From: Planctomycetota bacterium
Lineage (GTDB): Bacteria; Planctomycetota; JAJSAM01
DNA: 64,000 nucleotides
Assembly (NCBI GenBank): GCA_024274785.1
Contig: JAJSAM010000071.1
Coordinates: 1-64,000 of the forward strand
Reading direction: 5' to 3'
The notes under the pieces were generated by a model. It was not told where the DNA came from, made no database searches, and saw only the letters and a list, made by a program, of their open reading frames with translations. Within the stretch, counting starts at the first letter, position 1. Every line of letters begins with the position of its first letter. This document shows positions 26,220 through 34,801 of the stretch, piece by piece. A program made the position numbers and the translations under genes.

Positions 26220-27352
26220 TCATCGCCCTGAACGGGACGGCCTACGACGAACTCTCGAGCGGCGCCCGGGACCGATTCCTCCATCTCTATGCCGAGGCCG
26301 GGAAACTGTCCGAAGGAGAGGACCGACACCGGTTCATCATCTACTCGCCGCGAGAGTTCTCCCTCGAGGCGGCGTTTCGCGGGCCGCTTGAGAAGGGAGG
26401 GCGGACTCCGTTTTCGCCCGATCGTCCGCTGGCGCGTTTCTTGTGGAGCCGGGGCTGGTTCAGGAGGCGTCTTTGCGCCGACCGGGCCGATCTCTTCATC
26501 ACCGACCACTTTCCGGTCATTCGACCGCCCCGGGGACCTGAGTTTGGAACCCTGCTCACCATCCACGACCTCCGCTACCTGGCCCTCGACGATGCGGGAA
26601 GCCTGCTCCGGCGGGCGTGGTTCCGGGCGCGATACGCCAGCGTCGCCGGAAACGCGCGAGCGGTGGTGACCGTCTCGAACACCATGCGTGCTGAAATCCT
26701 CACGAGGCTGCGACTGCCTGAAGAACGCGTGCACGTGGTGCCGAACGGCGTTCCGAACGGCTTTCGTCGTGCCGCTTCGGAAGAGATCGAGAGCGTGCGG
26801 AGGCGGTGGCGGCTGCCGTCGGAGCACCTGCTCTGCGTCGGTGTACTCGAACGCCGGAAGAACCTCGACCTCCTGCTCGATCTCTATGGGATCGACGCTG
26901 GGGGGAAGCGCGAACTGCCCCCTCTGGTGATCGCCGGAAGGGGGGGGCCGGAAGAAGCCCATCTGCGAAACCGGGTCGCCTCGGAGGGCCTGGGTAACCG
27001 GGTCCGCTTCGTCGGATATGTACCTGAATCGGACCTGGCGGCGCTCTTTTCCAGCGCGTCCGCGCTCCTCATGCCGTCGATCTACGAGGGCTTCGGCATC
27101 CCGATCCTGCAAGCCTTCGCCTGCGGGACGCCGGTCGTCTGCTCCGATCGGGGCGCGATCCGGGAAGTGGCCGGCGACGCGGCCCTGCTTGGCGATCCGG
27201 GTGATCCCGGGGCGTGGCACGATGCGGTCCTCTCGATTCTGGGGGATGGAGATCTTCGGTCCCGGCTCGCCACCGCGGGCCGCGCACGCGCCGACCGCTA
27301 CTCCTGGACCGCCGCCGCGAGGGCGCTGCTCGGCGTTCTGGATACGCTCTAG
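26216..27352 (+). CDS. Glycosyltransferase family 4
   Basis: 378 residues from a TTG at 26216 that overlaps the previous stop as TTGA; GGGGTGG lies upstream. It has the same architecture as its neighbour: an N-terminal acceptor domain (IIALNGTAYDELSSGARDRF), TIHDLRYLAL, VSNTMRAEIL, then GVLERRKNLDLLLDLY and MPSIYEGFGIPILQAFACGT with the paired glutamates of retaining GT4 enzymes. The two genes diverged from one another and probably act in the same glycan pathway. A longer frame to 25982 exists only in the neighbour's alternative frame. Confidence 0.83.
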   Translation: MIIALNGTAYDELSSGARDRFLHLYAEAGKLSEGEDRHRFIIYSPREFSLEAAFRGPLEKGGRTPFSPDRPLARFLWSRGWFRRRLCADRADLFITDHFPVIRPPRGPEFGTLLTIHDLRYLALDDAGSLLRRAWFRARYASVAGNARAVVTVSNTMRAEILTRLRLPEERVHVVPNGVPNGFRRAASEEIESVRRRWRLPSEHLLCVGVLERRKNLDLLLDLYGIDAGGKRELPPLVIAGRGGPEEAHLRNRVASEGLGNRVRFVGYVPESDLAALFSSASALLMPSIYEGFGIPILQAFACGTPVVCSDRGAIREVAGDAALLGDPGDPGAWHDAVLSILGDGDLRSRLATAGRARADRYSWTAAARALLGVLDTL

Positions 27353-27354
27353 AT

Positions 27355-27426
27355 ATCAGCGCGCCATCGGGATCACGCGTTCCCTGCAAATCATCCCGTC
27401 CGCCCGACGGCCTGCGCGCTGATTTT
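27355..27426 (+). terminator. Three-way-junction structure ending in a T run
   Basis: ATCAGCGCG (27355-27363) pairs with CGCGCTGAT (27415-27423), followed by TTT. Inside are two small hairpins, GGGA/TCCC (27369-27372 / 27381-27384) and CCGTC/GACGG (27396-27400 / 27406-27410). It starts 3 nt after the glycosyltransferase stop. The final stem followed by T residues suggests an intrinsic terminator; the branching is unusual. Confidence 0.45.
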
Positions 27427-27439
27427 CTCGACCTTCGCG

Positions 27440-27445
27440 TACACT
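27440..27445 (+). promoter_or_regulatory. Candidate -10 box (leaderless) of the alanyl-tRNA editing gene
   Basis: TACACT ends 6 nt before the ATG at 27452, with no Shine-Dalgarno between. Confidence 0.4.
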
Positions 27446-27451
27446 GTTCCG

Positions 27452-28627
27452 ATGGTGGATCAGCGGCTGTACCTCGAAGATCCCGCACGCGAGAGCGCCG
27501 AGACCGAAATCGTCTCGTCGGGCACGTCGGAGGGCACGCCCTACGTCGTCCTGCGCGAGACGGTCTTTTATCCGGAAGGCGGCGGTCAACCCGCGGATCG
27601 GGGAGCGATCAACGGCGTCGGCGTGATCGATGTGCAGACCGTCGGAGACGATATCCGCCACTTCCTCGCGTCGCCTCTCGAGCCCGGGCCGGCGCTGGCG
27701 ACGATCGATGGCGCCCGCCGCTTCGACTTCCGCCAGCAGCACTCCGGCCAGCACCTGCTCACCGCCGTACTCTCCAACCGGCACGGCCTCGCCACGACCA
27801 GCTTTCACCTCGGAGAGTCCTACGTGGCGATCGAGGTTGCCGGGCCCGCTCCGGACCCGGCGATGCTGGCCGGCTTCGAGGCCGAAGTGAACCGGGAAAT
27901 CCGGGCCGACCGCCCGGTGCGGACCCGGTGGGTGAAGCCGTCGGAACTCGACGCCCTCGGAGTTCGCTCGCGGGGACTTCCGGCGGATCAGCGGGGAGAT
28001 GTGCGCCTGGTGGAAATCGAGGGCATCGACCTCAATACCTGCGGCGGCACGCACGTCTCCCACCTCGCGGAACTCCAGGCGATCCACCTGATCGATGCTC
28101 ACCCGGCGCGAGGCGGAACCCGGATCAGATTCGTGGCCGGGCAGCGGATCTTCCGGATGCTCCACGCCGACCACGAGCGAAACGCCCGGTTGAAACGGAT
28201 GCTGGGGGCGGGACCCGGGGATTTCAGCGGGATCATCGAGGGCTGGGTCGAAGATCGCAAGGCCACCGCGAAGCGGATCAAGTCGCTCGAGGGGGAACTC
28301 GCGATCCATCTCGGCCGGGAGCTCGCCGCCGCGGGGGGAGCTGAGATCCAGGGGCCCGAGATCCAGGGGCATGTCGGATCCGGTGGGCCGGCTTTCCTGA
28401 AAGCGGTGGCTTCTGAAGTGCTTCTGCTTCGTCCGGATGCGGTGGCCGTTCTCACCGCCGAGGATCCCGCGACCAGCTCGATTTGCTTCCTGGTGCAGGC
28501 CGGTCCGGACGGTCCCTCCGATGTGAGCCGGATCGGCGCTCGCCTCCGCGACCGTCTGGAGGCCCGGGGGGGAGGCCGGGGCCGCGTTTTTCAGGGGACC
28601 GGTGGGGTTCGGAATGGCATGAAATAG
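27452..28627 (+). CDS. alaX: Alanyl-tRNA editing protein, AlaX type with C-terminal extension
   Basis: 391 residues. It hydrolyses Ser-tRNA(Ala) (and possibly Gly-tRNA) in trans. The zinc-binding editing site is complete: HSGQH (about residue 98) and CGGTHVSH (about 195). The N-terminal beta-barrel has ETVFYPEGGGQPADRG, as in the AlaRS editing domain. Residues from about 250 to 391 form a coiled-coil then a DHHA1-like domain ending GGGRGRVFQGTGG, so this is the long AlaX form. It sits alone downstream of a candidate terminator. Confidence 0.88.
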   Translation: MVDQRLYLEDPARESAETEIVSSGTSEGTPYVVLRETVFYPEGGGQPADRGAINGVGVIDVQTVGDDIRHFLASPLEPGPALATIDGARRFDFRQQHSGQHLLTAVLSNRHGLATTSFHLGESYVAIEVAGPAPDPAMLAGFEAEVNREIRADRPVRTRWVKPSELDALGVRSRGLPADQRGDVRLVEIEGIDLNTCGGTHVSHLAELQAIHLIDAHPARGGTRIRFVAGQRIFRMLHADHERNARLKRMLGAGPGDFSGIIEGWVEDRKATAKRIKSLEGELAIHLGRELAAAGGAEIQGPEIQGHVGSGGPAFLKAVASEVLLLRPDAVAVLTAEDPATSSICFLVQAGPDGPSDVSRIGARLRDRLEARGGGRGRVFQGTGGVRNGMK

Positions 28628-28689
28628 CAGCCGGAGAGCGACCGATCACGGTAGGCTCGGAGTTTCGTGCATGGCAGCGGGAGAGCGAC

Positions 28690-29835
28690 ATGAGTGAGAC
28701 GAAGAGGACCTTCGCGGACTGGATCTGGTCGCTGGTGGGCGTTGCCGGGATCGTCTTCATCCTCGTGGCCATCTACATGCTCGTGGCACCCCGGTTCTCT
28801 TCCGACCCGGCCCGGGAAGCGTTGGAGAATCCGACCGGCGCGGCCCAGAAGCTCTGGAAGGGCGCCAGGGGCAAACTCGCCATGGGCGACATCGAGGGGG
28901 GGCTGCGTGACCTGAAGCAGGCGGTCGCCCTGGTGGAGGGGCGTCATCCGGTCTACCTGAACGACCTCGGAGAAGCCCTGGTCATGGCCGGTCTGTCGGA
29001 CCAGGCTCCACCCAACTGGCTGGCGGCGATCGGCCTGCGACCCTTCTACGCGCAACCCTACCTGAACCTCGGGAAGTGGCGCGACGCCCGGGGGGAGTAC
29101 GGACACGCCCTCGCCCGCTACCGCGCCGCCCTCGCTTTGCACCCCGAGCCCGTTCCCGAGGATCTCGTGGAGCGCGTCGCCCTGCTGCTTGGCCAGTTCA
29201 AGGAGCGCCGTGAGGAAGAGCTGGCGAAGATCCGGAAGAACCTGCGCGCAAACCCGGCCGACTTTCAGGCTCTGAGCCTCCTCGTCACCGCGGAACTGAC
29301 CATACTGCGCGCAGACGAGGATGCCGATCCCACCGCCGGTCTGCGCCTGGCTTTCCAGAGGATCGGCGAGTCCCTCGGCAACCTGGACGAACTGGTGCGG
29401 CGCCAGGAGTCCGGCGTGGCGGACCGCCCGGATTCGGTGGTCGACCGGGCCGGTCTCGGAGTGGCGCTGCTGCTTGGGGGCCACCACGAACGCGCCCTCG
29501 AAGTCTTTACCACCGCGCTCGAACTGTCCGAGAATGATCGGATCAGCAACCTCGGCGCCTCCTTCGCCGCCGTCCTCAACGGCAAGGTGGAGGACGAGCG
29601 AATAGCCAGCGTGGCCAAGGGCTTTCGCGTGAACGTGGCGGCGTGGCTCTCGTACGGCGCGGCGCTGCTCGAACGCGGCGAAACGGTGGAAGCGAGGAAG
29701 GTGTTGCTCACCGCGCTCCAACTCAATCCGTCACTGCCGGAGACCTACCGACTCCTCGCCAGGACCTTCACCGGCGAGGATGAAACGGAGGACCGGGCGG
29801 CGGCGCTGCGCGGTTACAAACGCCTCGGGGAGTAG
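28690..29835 (+). CDS. Membrane-anchored TPR protein
   Basis: 381 residues. One N-terminal membrane helix (about residues 14-36, GVAGIVFILVAIYMLVA), then a periplasmic or cytoplasmic array of TPR-like helix pairs (GDIEGGLRDLKQAVALVEG, GEYGHALARYRAALALHPEP, GHHERALEVFTTALELSEND, GETVEARKVLLTALQLNPS). ATG at 28690 with GGGAGAG 6 nt upstream. A candidate -10, TAGGCT, lies at 28652-28657. The stop TAG abuts the convergent FHA gene's stop with no spacer. Likely a scaffold; partner unknown. Confidence 0.75.
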   Translation: MSETKRTFADWIWSLVGVAGIVFILVAIYMLVAPRFSSDPAREALENPTGAAQKLWKGARGKLAMGDIEGGLRDLKQAVALVEGRHPVYLNDLGEALVMAGLSDQAPPNWLAAIGLRPFYAQPYLNLGKWRDARGEYGHALARYRAALALHPEPVPEDLVERVALLLGQFKERREEELAKIRKNLRANPADFQALSLLVTAELTILRADEDADPTAGLRLAFQRIGESLGNLDELVRRQESGVADRPDSVVDRAGLGVALLLGGHHERALEVFTTALELSENDRISNLGASFAAVLNGKVEDERIASVAKGFRVNVAAWLSYGAALLERGETVEARKVLLTALQLNPSLPETYRLLARTFTGEDETEDRAAALRGYKRLGE

Positions 29836-30432
29836 CTACTTTCCGCCGACGACACCCGCCAGGTAGAGGCCGAGGAAGAGGCAGAGCCCGCCCACCGCGA
29901 TCGCCACCAGGATCATCAGCAACTGGTGCACGAATGGACTCTGGCTCAGGTCGTCGAGGAGCACGTTCGGGTTCCTGCGGCCCTTCTTCTTCGAGAACTG
30001 GAGCGCACGGTCCTTGATTACGATCTGGTCCGCGTCGATCGAGCCCGCCGGGCCCGGGGGCGACATCGGCCTTGCGGAAACGTTGAGGTCCTCGACCTGG
30101 CGGAACGCCGGTGCCCTGACCTCGGGTTCCGGAGGGGCCACGACGGCCTCCGGATGATCGAAGCGCAGCCGCGTGGACCCCAGCAGGATCTCGTCACCGT
30201 GGTGCAGGACGCGGCGGGTGATCGGCGCATCGTTCACGAGCGTACCGTTCCGGCTGTTCAGATCGACGATGACGTACTCTTCGCCCTGGCGGAAGACCTT
30301 GGAGTGCTCGCGGGAGATCTTTCCGTCCGGAGGGCGGATGGCCAGGCCTTCACCCCGGCCGATGATGATCGGCTTGACGATTTCGTATTCTCTTCCGGAG
30401 AGCTTGCCTGCGATCACCACCAGCTTCGCCAT
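29836..30432 (-). CDS. FHA-domain protein with C-terminal membrane anchor
   Basis: 198 residues. The FHA domain (residues 1-95) keeps the phosphothreonine-binding residues: GRGEGLAIRPPDGKISREHS and DLNSRNGTLVN. A proline-rich linker follows, then a basic stretch (FSKKKGRRNP) and one C-terminal helix (LMILVAIAVGGLCLFLGLYLAG), so the FHA domain probably faces the cytoplasm at the membrane. FHA proteins bind phosphothreonine made by Ser/Thr kinases; no such kinase is in the window. Its stop lies directly against the TPR gene's stop. Confidence 0.85.
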   Translation of the reverse strand: MAKLVVIAGKLSGREYEIVKPIIIGRGEGLAIRPPDGKISREHSKVFRQGEEYVIVDLNSRNGTLVNDAPITRRVLHHGDEILLGSTRLRFDHPEAVVAPPEPEVRAPAFRQVEDLNVSARPMSPPGPAGSIDADQIVIKDRALQFSKKKGRRNPNVLLDDLSQSPFVHQLLMILVAIAVGGLCLFLGLYLAGVVGGK

Positions 30433-30546
30433 GCGTTCACCGTTTCTTCAGCCAGAAATCATGAGCCGGAAATCGTGAGCCGGATACCGGCGCCGGGGAC
30501 ACCGGGTACTCCGGGAACTCCATTATGCCGTCCGTGGACCGGGGCG

Positions 30547-31539
30547 CTACGAACAAGCCCGCGCCAGCTTCTCCTGGTTCTCCGCGTGACCCATCGTGAT
30601 CAGAACGTCATCCGGGGAGATCACGGTCTGGTGGCTCGGATTGAAGCTCATTCGACCGTCGGGCTTGCGGATCGCCACGATGATCAGCCCGAAACCCCGG
30701 CGTATGCCCGAGTCCGCCAGGGTCTTGCCGGAGAACGGACTCGAGGCCTGGATGCGGATCTCCTCCATGTCGATTTCCGATCCCGAAGTCGTCGCCGCCT
30801 CGATGAAGTCGATGACGCTCGGTTTCAGGATCGCGTGCGCCATGCGGATCCCACCGATCTCGTAGGGCGAGATCACCCGGGACGCCCCGGCCCGGGCCAG
30901 CTTTCTCGCGGTGCGCTCCTCCTCGCCACGGGCCACGATCTGGAGGCGGCGGTTCAAATCCCGGGCGGACATGGTGACGTAGACATTGTCCGCGTCCGAT
31001 GCCAGCACACTGACCAGTCCGCGCGCCCGCAGAATGCCGGCCTTCGTCAGGTCGTCATCGTCCGTGGCATCCCCCCGGTGGCACAGGTAGCCTTCCTCGG
31101 TGGCGCGGTGGGCGGTGTTGTCGTCCAGTTCCACCACCACGAACGGGACCCCGCTCCGGTGAAACTCGCGGCAGACGATCATTCCGATCCGACCGAATCC
31201 GCACACGATGTAATGGTCCGAAAGCCCGGCAATGTCCTTCTCCATCCTGATTCTCCCGAAGATCCGCCGGACCTGGCCCTCCACCAGCAACTCCGTCAGC
31301 GATCCGATCACCACACCAAAGAAGAGCAGACCCAGCGCGATGATGGAGAGGGACACGACCTGCCCCTCGGTCGTCACCGGGACCACGTCTCCGTAGCCGA
31401 CGGTGGTGAGGGTTACGAACGTGAAGTAGAAGGACGTGAAGAGTCCCTTTCCTTCAGCGTGATCGAATCCGAATGTGCCTGCGATGAGGATCGCGGCCAG
31501 CCCGATGATTCCGATTCGGATTCTGCGCATCGATGACAT
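30547..31539 (-). CDS. Two-helix potassium channel with RCK (TrkA) domain
   Basis: 330 residues. TM1 (IRIGIIGLAAILIAGTFGF), a pore loop with the K+ selectivity filter TTVGYGD (about residues 45-51), TM2 (LSIIALGLLFFGVVIGSL), then a cytoplasmic TrkA_N domain with nucleotide-binding VCGFGRIG and a TrkA_C domain from about residue 240. This is the MthK/Kch type of ligand-gated K+ channel. ATG at 31539; TACAAT lies 11 nt upstream and there is no Shine-Dalgarno. A partly repeated GAAATCRTGAGCCGGA sequence lies in the gap between this gene and the FHA gene. Confidence 0.9.
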   Translation of the reverse strand: MSSMRRIRIGIIGLAAILIAGTFGFDHAEGKGLFTSFYFTFVTLTTVGYGDVVPVTTEGQVVSLSIIALGLLFFGVVIGSLTELLVEGQVRRIFGRIRMEKDIAGLSDHYIVCGFGRIGMIVCREFHRSGVPFVVVELDDNTAHRATEEGYLCHRGDATDDDDLTKAGILRARGLVSVLASDADNVYVTMSARDLNRRLQIVARGEEERTARKLARAGASRVISPYEIGGIRMAHAILKPSVIDFIEAATTSGSEIDMEEIRIQASSPFSGKTLADSGIRRGFGLIIVAIRKPDGRMSFNPSHQTVISPDDVLITMGHAENQEKLARACS

Positions 31540-31550
31540 GGAGATGGCGC

Positions 31551-31556
31551 ATTGTA
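31551..31556 (-). promoter_or_regulatory. Candidate -10 box of the K+ channel gene
   Basis: TACAAT on the minus strand, 11 nt before the ATG at 31539, implying a leader of only a few nucleotides. Confidence 0.35.
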
Positions 31557-31602
31557 GGGACTGGTTCGCGTGCTTGGAACCCGGAAGATCCCGGCCGGTT
31601 TC

Positions 31603-31863
31603 TCAGTCCTCGTCCGGGAGCGCGAACTTGCCGCTCCTGAGCTCCCCGATCGCCGCCTCGATGTCCGGCGCGTCATCGTTCCTCGCCAGGAGCCGCACCC
31701 AGAGAGGGGATGAGCCAGTGGCGACGGGGTCGGTGACCTTCATGTTCTCGTCCTCCATGAAGGTATCGAAACCAGACGCCTCGAGCGCGGACCGGAGGAT
31801 CGTGGCTTCGCTCAGGGAACCGTGAAAGACGACCGTCAGGTTCGGGTATTCGGCCTCACTCAT
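31603..31863 (-). CDS. DUF2007-family small protein
   Basis: 86 residues. The region YPNLTVVFHGSLSEATILRS and the rest (ALEASGFDTFMEDENM) match the DUF2007 ferredoxin-like domain often annotated as a putative signal-transducing protein. The C-terminus is acidic. ATG at 31863 with TAGAAT 6 nt upstream. Single-gene unit, divergent from the pseudouridine synthase. Biochemical role unknown. Confidence 0.7.
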   Translation of the reverse strand: MSEAEYPNLTVVFHGSLSEATILRSALEASGFDTFMEDENMKVTDPVATGSSPLWVRLLARNDDAPDIEAAIGELRSGKFALPDED

Positions 31864-31869
31864 GCCGGT

Positions 31870-31875
31870 ATTCTA
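31870..31875 (-). promoter_or_regulatory. Candidate -10 box (leaderless) of the DUF2007 gene
   Basis: TAGAAT on the minus strand, 6 nt before the ATG at 31863. It forms part of the palindrome CCGGTAgaaTACCGG-like sequence at 31865-31879. Confidence 0.4.
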
Positions 31876-31921
31876 CCGGCCAGCGGTGCGGAGTGCGCCC
31901 CCGGAGATTGATCCATCATGC

Positions 31922-31927
31922 TATCCT
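31922..31927 (+). promoter_or_regulatory. Candidate extended -10 box of the pseudouridine synthase gene
   Basis: TGC-TATCCT, with TATCCT ending 7 nt before the ATG at 31935. No Shine-Dalgarno. Confidence 0.4.
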
Positions 31928-31934
31928 TCCGCCG

Positions 31935-32906
31935 ATGGAGGAGATCCGCATTCTGAAGGACGACGCCGGGCAACGTCTCGACCGCTTCATCAGGAAGTAC
32001 CTGAAAGGCGCGGCCCTGCCCACCATCTACAAGCTGATCCGCACGCGGCAGGTGACGCTGAACGGCAGGAAGTCCCGTCCCGAAAAGCGGCTGGCCGTGG
32101 GCGATCTCGTCCATCTCCACTTCGCCGATCGCCGCCTGGCCGAACTTCGCGGCCCGGAGGAAAAGCCATCCACCCGCCGCCCCCCCGCTTCGGTCCGGGT
32201 GCTCTACGAGGACGACGATCTCCTCGCCCTGTCGAAACCGCCCTTCGTGCTTGTGCATCCCGGTCAGGTGAAAGACGAACCGACGTTGCTCGACTTCATC
32301 GCCGCGCATTGTCCGCCCTCCGGCGCACGGACCTTCAAGCCCGCGTTGGCTCATCGTCTGGACCGCCTCACCTCCGGGGTAGTGCTGGTCGGAAAGAGCG
32401 CCGAAGCCCTCCGGAACCTGACCCAGGCGATTCGCCGGAACAAAATCAGGAAGACCTACCTGGCCCTGGGGTCGGGGACGCTCCCGGAGGCGAGGGGCGA
32501 GATCCGCGCTCCGCTCCGAAGGGACGACACCGGGGGAGAGGATCGCCCGAAAGTGCGCGTGGACCAGAAGAACGGCAAGCGAGCGGTGACCCGCTATGAG
32601 GTTCTGGCCGAATGCCGCGGCCTCTCGCTCCTGTCGCTTCGCCTGATCACCGGACGAACCCACCAGATCCGGGCTCATCTTCGCTACGCCGGCTGTCCCG
32701 TGGTGGGAGATCCGACCTACGGCAACCGGGAGATGAACCGCCTCATGCAGGGTCGGTACGGCCTGTGGAGGCAATGGCTGCACGCGCTCGAAGTCGCACT
32801 GCGCCATCCGATCACCGGCGAGGACGTGCGGGTCCGGGCGCCGGTGCCCCAGGATCTGCGGCGGGTGCTGCTGGGAGAAGGGTTTGATGCGCAGGATCTT
32901 CCCTGA
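31935..32906 (+). CDS. RluC/RluD-family RNA pseudouridine synthase
   Basis: 323 residues. N-terminal S4 RNA-binding domain (QRLDRFIRKYLKGAALPTIY, about residues 12-60), then the RluA-type catalytic domain with HRLDRLTSGVVLVGKS, where the Asp of HRLD is the nucleophile. KTYLALGSG, ITGRTHQIRAHLRYAGCPVV and GDPTYG follow. It isomerises specific uridines in 23S rRNA; which positions (RluC or RluD type) cannot be read from sequence alone. ATG at 31935; 14 open upstream codons are not supported. Confidence 0.88.
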   Translation: MEEIRILKDDAGQRLDRFIRKYLKGAALPTIYKLIRTRQVTLNGRKSRPEKRLAVGDLVHLHFADRRLAELRGPEEKPSTRRPPASVRVLYEDDDLLALSKPPFVLVHPGQVKDEPTLLDFIAAHCPPSGARTFKPALAHRLDRLTSGVVLVGKSAEALRNLTQAIRRNKIRKTYLALGSGTLPEARGEIRAPLRRDDTGGEDRPKVRVDQKNGKRAVTRYEVLAECRGLSLLSLRLITGRTHQIRAHLRYAGCPVVGDPTYGNREMNRLMQGRYGLWRQWLHALEVALRHPITGEDVRVRAPVPQDLRRVLLGEGFDAQDLP

Positions 32907-32926
32907 TGGCTCTACGAGGTTGCGGG

Positions 32927-32932
32927 TAGCCT
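32927..32932 (+). promoter_or_regulatory. Candidate -10 box (leaderless) of the IscU/NifU-like gene
   Basis: TAGCCT ends 6 nt before the ATG at 32939, with no Shine-Dalgarno in between. Confidence 0.35.
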
Positions 32933-32938
32933 GCTGAC

Positions 32939-33304
32939 ATGGAACCGGTTTCCATCATGGATCACTTCGAGGCGCCGCGGAACGTCGGCGAGATCGAGTC
33001 CCCGGATGCGGAGTACCGGGCCGTAAACCCGGTCTGCGGAGACGAGGTTCACGTCACGTTCCGGCTCCGGGACAAAGGGATCGAGGAGGTGCGCTTCAAG
33101 GCCTTCGGTTGCCACGCCTCCATCGCCGCGATCAGCCTGTTGACCGAGCGGATCACCGGCGGCTCCGTGGCCGAGGCATTGATGGTGGACCCTGCTATGC
33201 TGGCCGGCTGGTTTGCGGATCTGCCCGTGGGGCGGCGACATGCCGTGGAACTGGCGGTGGATGCGGTGCGTGGGGCGCTCGGCGGGCCGGGAGACAGACG
33301 ATGA
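32939..33304 (+). CDS. IscU/NifU-N-like protein lacking the third cysteine
   Basis: 121 residues of the Fe-S scaffold fold. MDHFEAPRNVGEI, NPVCGDEVHVTF (Cys33, Asp35) and KAFGCHASIAAISLL (Cys58) match IscU/NifU. The third site, normally HC[SA] or KC near residue 101, reads RRHAVELA: the His remains (101) but the Cys is Ala (102). Without that Cys a normal 2Fe-2S cluster or persulfide transfer is doubtful. It may be a divergent carrier or regulator. The stop overlaps the next gene (ATGA). Confidence 0.75.
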   Translation: MEPVSIMDHFEAPRNVGEIESPDAEYRAVNPVCGDEVHVTFRLRDKGIEEVRFKAFGCHASIAAISLLTERITGGSVAEALMVDPAMLAGWFADLPVGRRHAVELAVDAVRGALGGPGDRR

Positions 33305-34641
33305 GAATGTCGGGTGCGGAAAAGGCCGGACTGTTCGGTGGAGTTCTGTTGGCCGCGGCGGTCGTGGCCTCCGCGGTCATTCTGCTTCGGCCGGAACCTT
33401 CCCCGATACTCCCGGCGGACCTGGATGTTGCGGCGGCCACCGGCACCGCCGCAATATCCACACCGGAAGTGGACGTGGTCGACCGCCCCGGGGAACCCGA
33501 TCCGGCCGGCATGCGCGAGACACCGGAGGGTGAGGCGGACCTCCATCGGGAACTATCCCGCCTGCGCAAGATCATCGAGGCCAACGGCGCCGAGATCGAC
33601 CGCCTGCGGTCGCTCCTGCGAAAGGCGGAAATCGCCTTTGAAGAGAAGGAGAAGCAGCCTGAGGTCGTGGCCCGCGAGACGATCGAGGAGCTTCAGCGCT
33701 GCGGCCCGGAGACCGATGCCACCCAGATCGAGGATCTCGTGCAACGGCTCGTCGAAGCCGGAGCGCCGGCAGTGACCGAGATCCAGGGCTATCTGGACAA
33801 CGGGATGGACGTTAAATTCACCGACACGTGGACCGTGTTGAGCGGCCGACTGCTCGGATACCCGGGGCTGAGGCTGGCGCTCATCGACGCCCTCGCACAG
33901 ATCGGCGGTATCTCCGGGGATTCCGCCCTGATCACCGTCCTGCGCGGCAACGAGGCCCCCCTCGAGATCTGCCTGCTGATCGCATACCTCGAGAGAGTGC
34001 GCAACGTCCCCGCCGTGCAGGAAGCCCGCCGCGATGCGGCAATGCGCTACCTCGATCTCGAACCACACCGGCAGGAACGCCAGGTGATCATCCCCCTGCT
34101 TGGCGTGCTGGCGGAGCTTCAGCCGCCCGAGGAGGCCGCGAACGCCCTGCTTCGCTTCATCCGCACGGATGAGCGAAACCCCGCCCAGACCGTGGGCGCC
34201 ATCCATCTCCTCGACGAGTTGCCGGAGGCAACCGCCATCGCCGCGCTGACCGCACTGGCCGTGGATCGGAACATCGGCAAGAAAGCCGAGGAGGCCGCGG
34301 AGATGCTGATCATGCGGGACGGCGCCGCGCTGAGCAGCATCCCCGACGTCCTCGCGAAGGGACACTCGCGGGTCCGCAGCGTGATCTACCGGTATCTCAC
34401 GCGACCGGTACAGGCGAACCTGCAGGAAGCCAAGTCCCGCAGTGTACGCTCCGGCCTCGAAGCCATCACTCTCCTCGACGACCTCGACCGGTCCATCGCC
34501 GCACGCCGGGCCATCGCCGACGAGTGGAGGGAGAAGGAGCGGGAGACTAACCTGACCAATCAACTCCTCTCCGCGCGAAGCCGTCTGAACAAGCTCACCG
34601 AAGAGTCCGCCGCCCTGAGGAAGCGCTTGACCGTCGAGTAA
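33301..34641 (+). CDS. Membrane-anchored coiled-coil and HEAT-like repeat protein
   Basis: 446 residues. One N-terminal membrane helix (KAGLFGGVLLAAAVVASAVIL), an acidic/proline linker, a coiled coil (about residues 80-125, LHRELSRLRKIIEANGAEI), then HEAT-like helical repeats (GISGDSALITVLRGNEAPLE, PEEAANALLRFIRTDERNP) and a second coiled coil at the C-terminus (TNQLLSARSRLNKLTEESAA). The ATG at 33301 overlaps the IscU-like stop (ATGA). Repeat copy C begins in the base after its TAA. Function unknown. Confidence 0.7.
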   Translation: MRMSGAEKAGLFGGVLLAAAVVASAVILLRPEPSPILPADLDVAAATGTAAISTPEVDVVDRPGEPDPAGMRETPEGEADLHRELSRLRKIIEANGAEIDRLRSLLRKAEIAFEEKEKQPEVVARETIEELQRCGPETDATQIEDLVQRLVEAGAPAVTEIQGYLDNGMDVKFTDTWTVLSGRLLGYPGLRLALIDALAQIGGISGDSALITVLRGNEAPLEICLLIAYLERVRNVPAVQEARRDAAMRYLDLEPHRQERQVIIPLLGVLAELQPPEEAANALLRFIRTDERNPAQTVGAIHLLDELPEATAIAALTALAVDRNIGKKAEEAAEMLIMRDGAALSSIPDVLAKGHSRVRSVIYRYLTRPVQANLQEAKSRSVRSGLEAITLLDDLDRSIAARRAIADEWREKERETNLTNQLLSARSRLNKLTEESAALRKRLTVE

Positions 34642-34801
34642 GGGGCCGCGCAAGAACAACTTCGCAGGACGGAGAGCGCTGATGCGCCCGAGAAAGCGAG
34701 GCGCGAGGAGGGCGCAACCTTGCTGGTTTCAACCGACGAGCAACGCCGCTTTGCGGGATGCAGCGGCCCTCGAATGCAGCAGGTATTTCCAGACGGGCCC
34801 C
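34642..34801 (+). repeat. Dispersed inverted-end element, copy C (full length, 160 bp)
   Basis: Starts GGGGCCGCGCAAGAACAA directly after the TAA of the preceding gene. It shares TTCGCAGGAC, GAGAGCGCTGATGCGCCCG and GCGCGAGG blocks with copy E, and GGTTTCAACCGACGAGCAAC and GGGATGCAGC with A and B. It ends in a degenerate right terminus at GACGGGCCCC. Confidence 0.82.
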
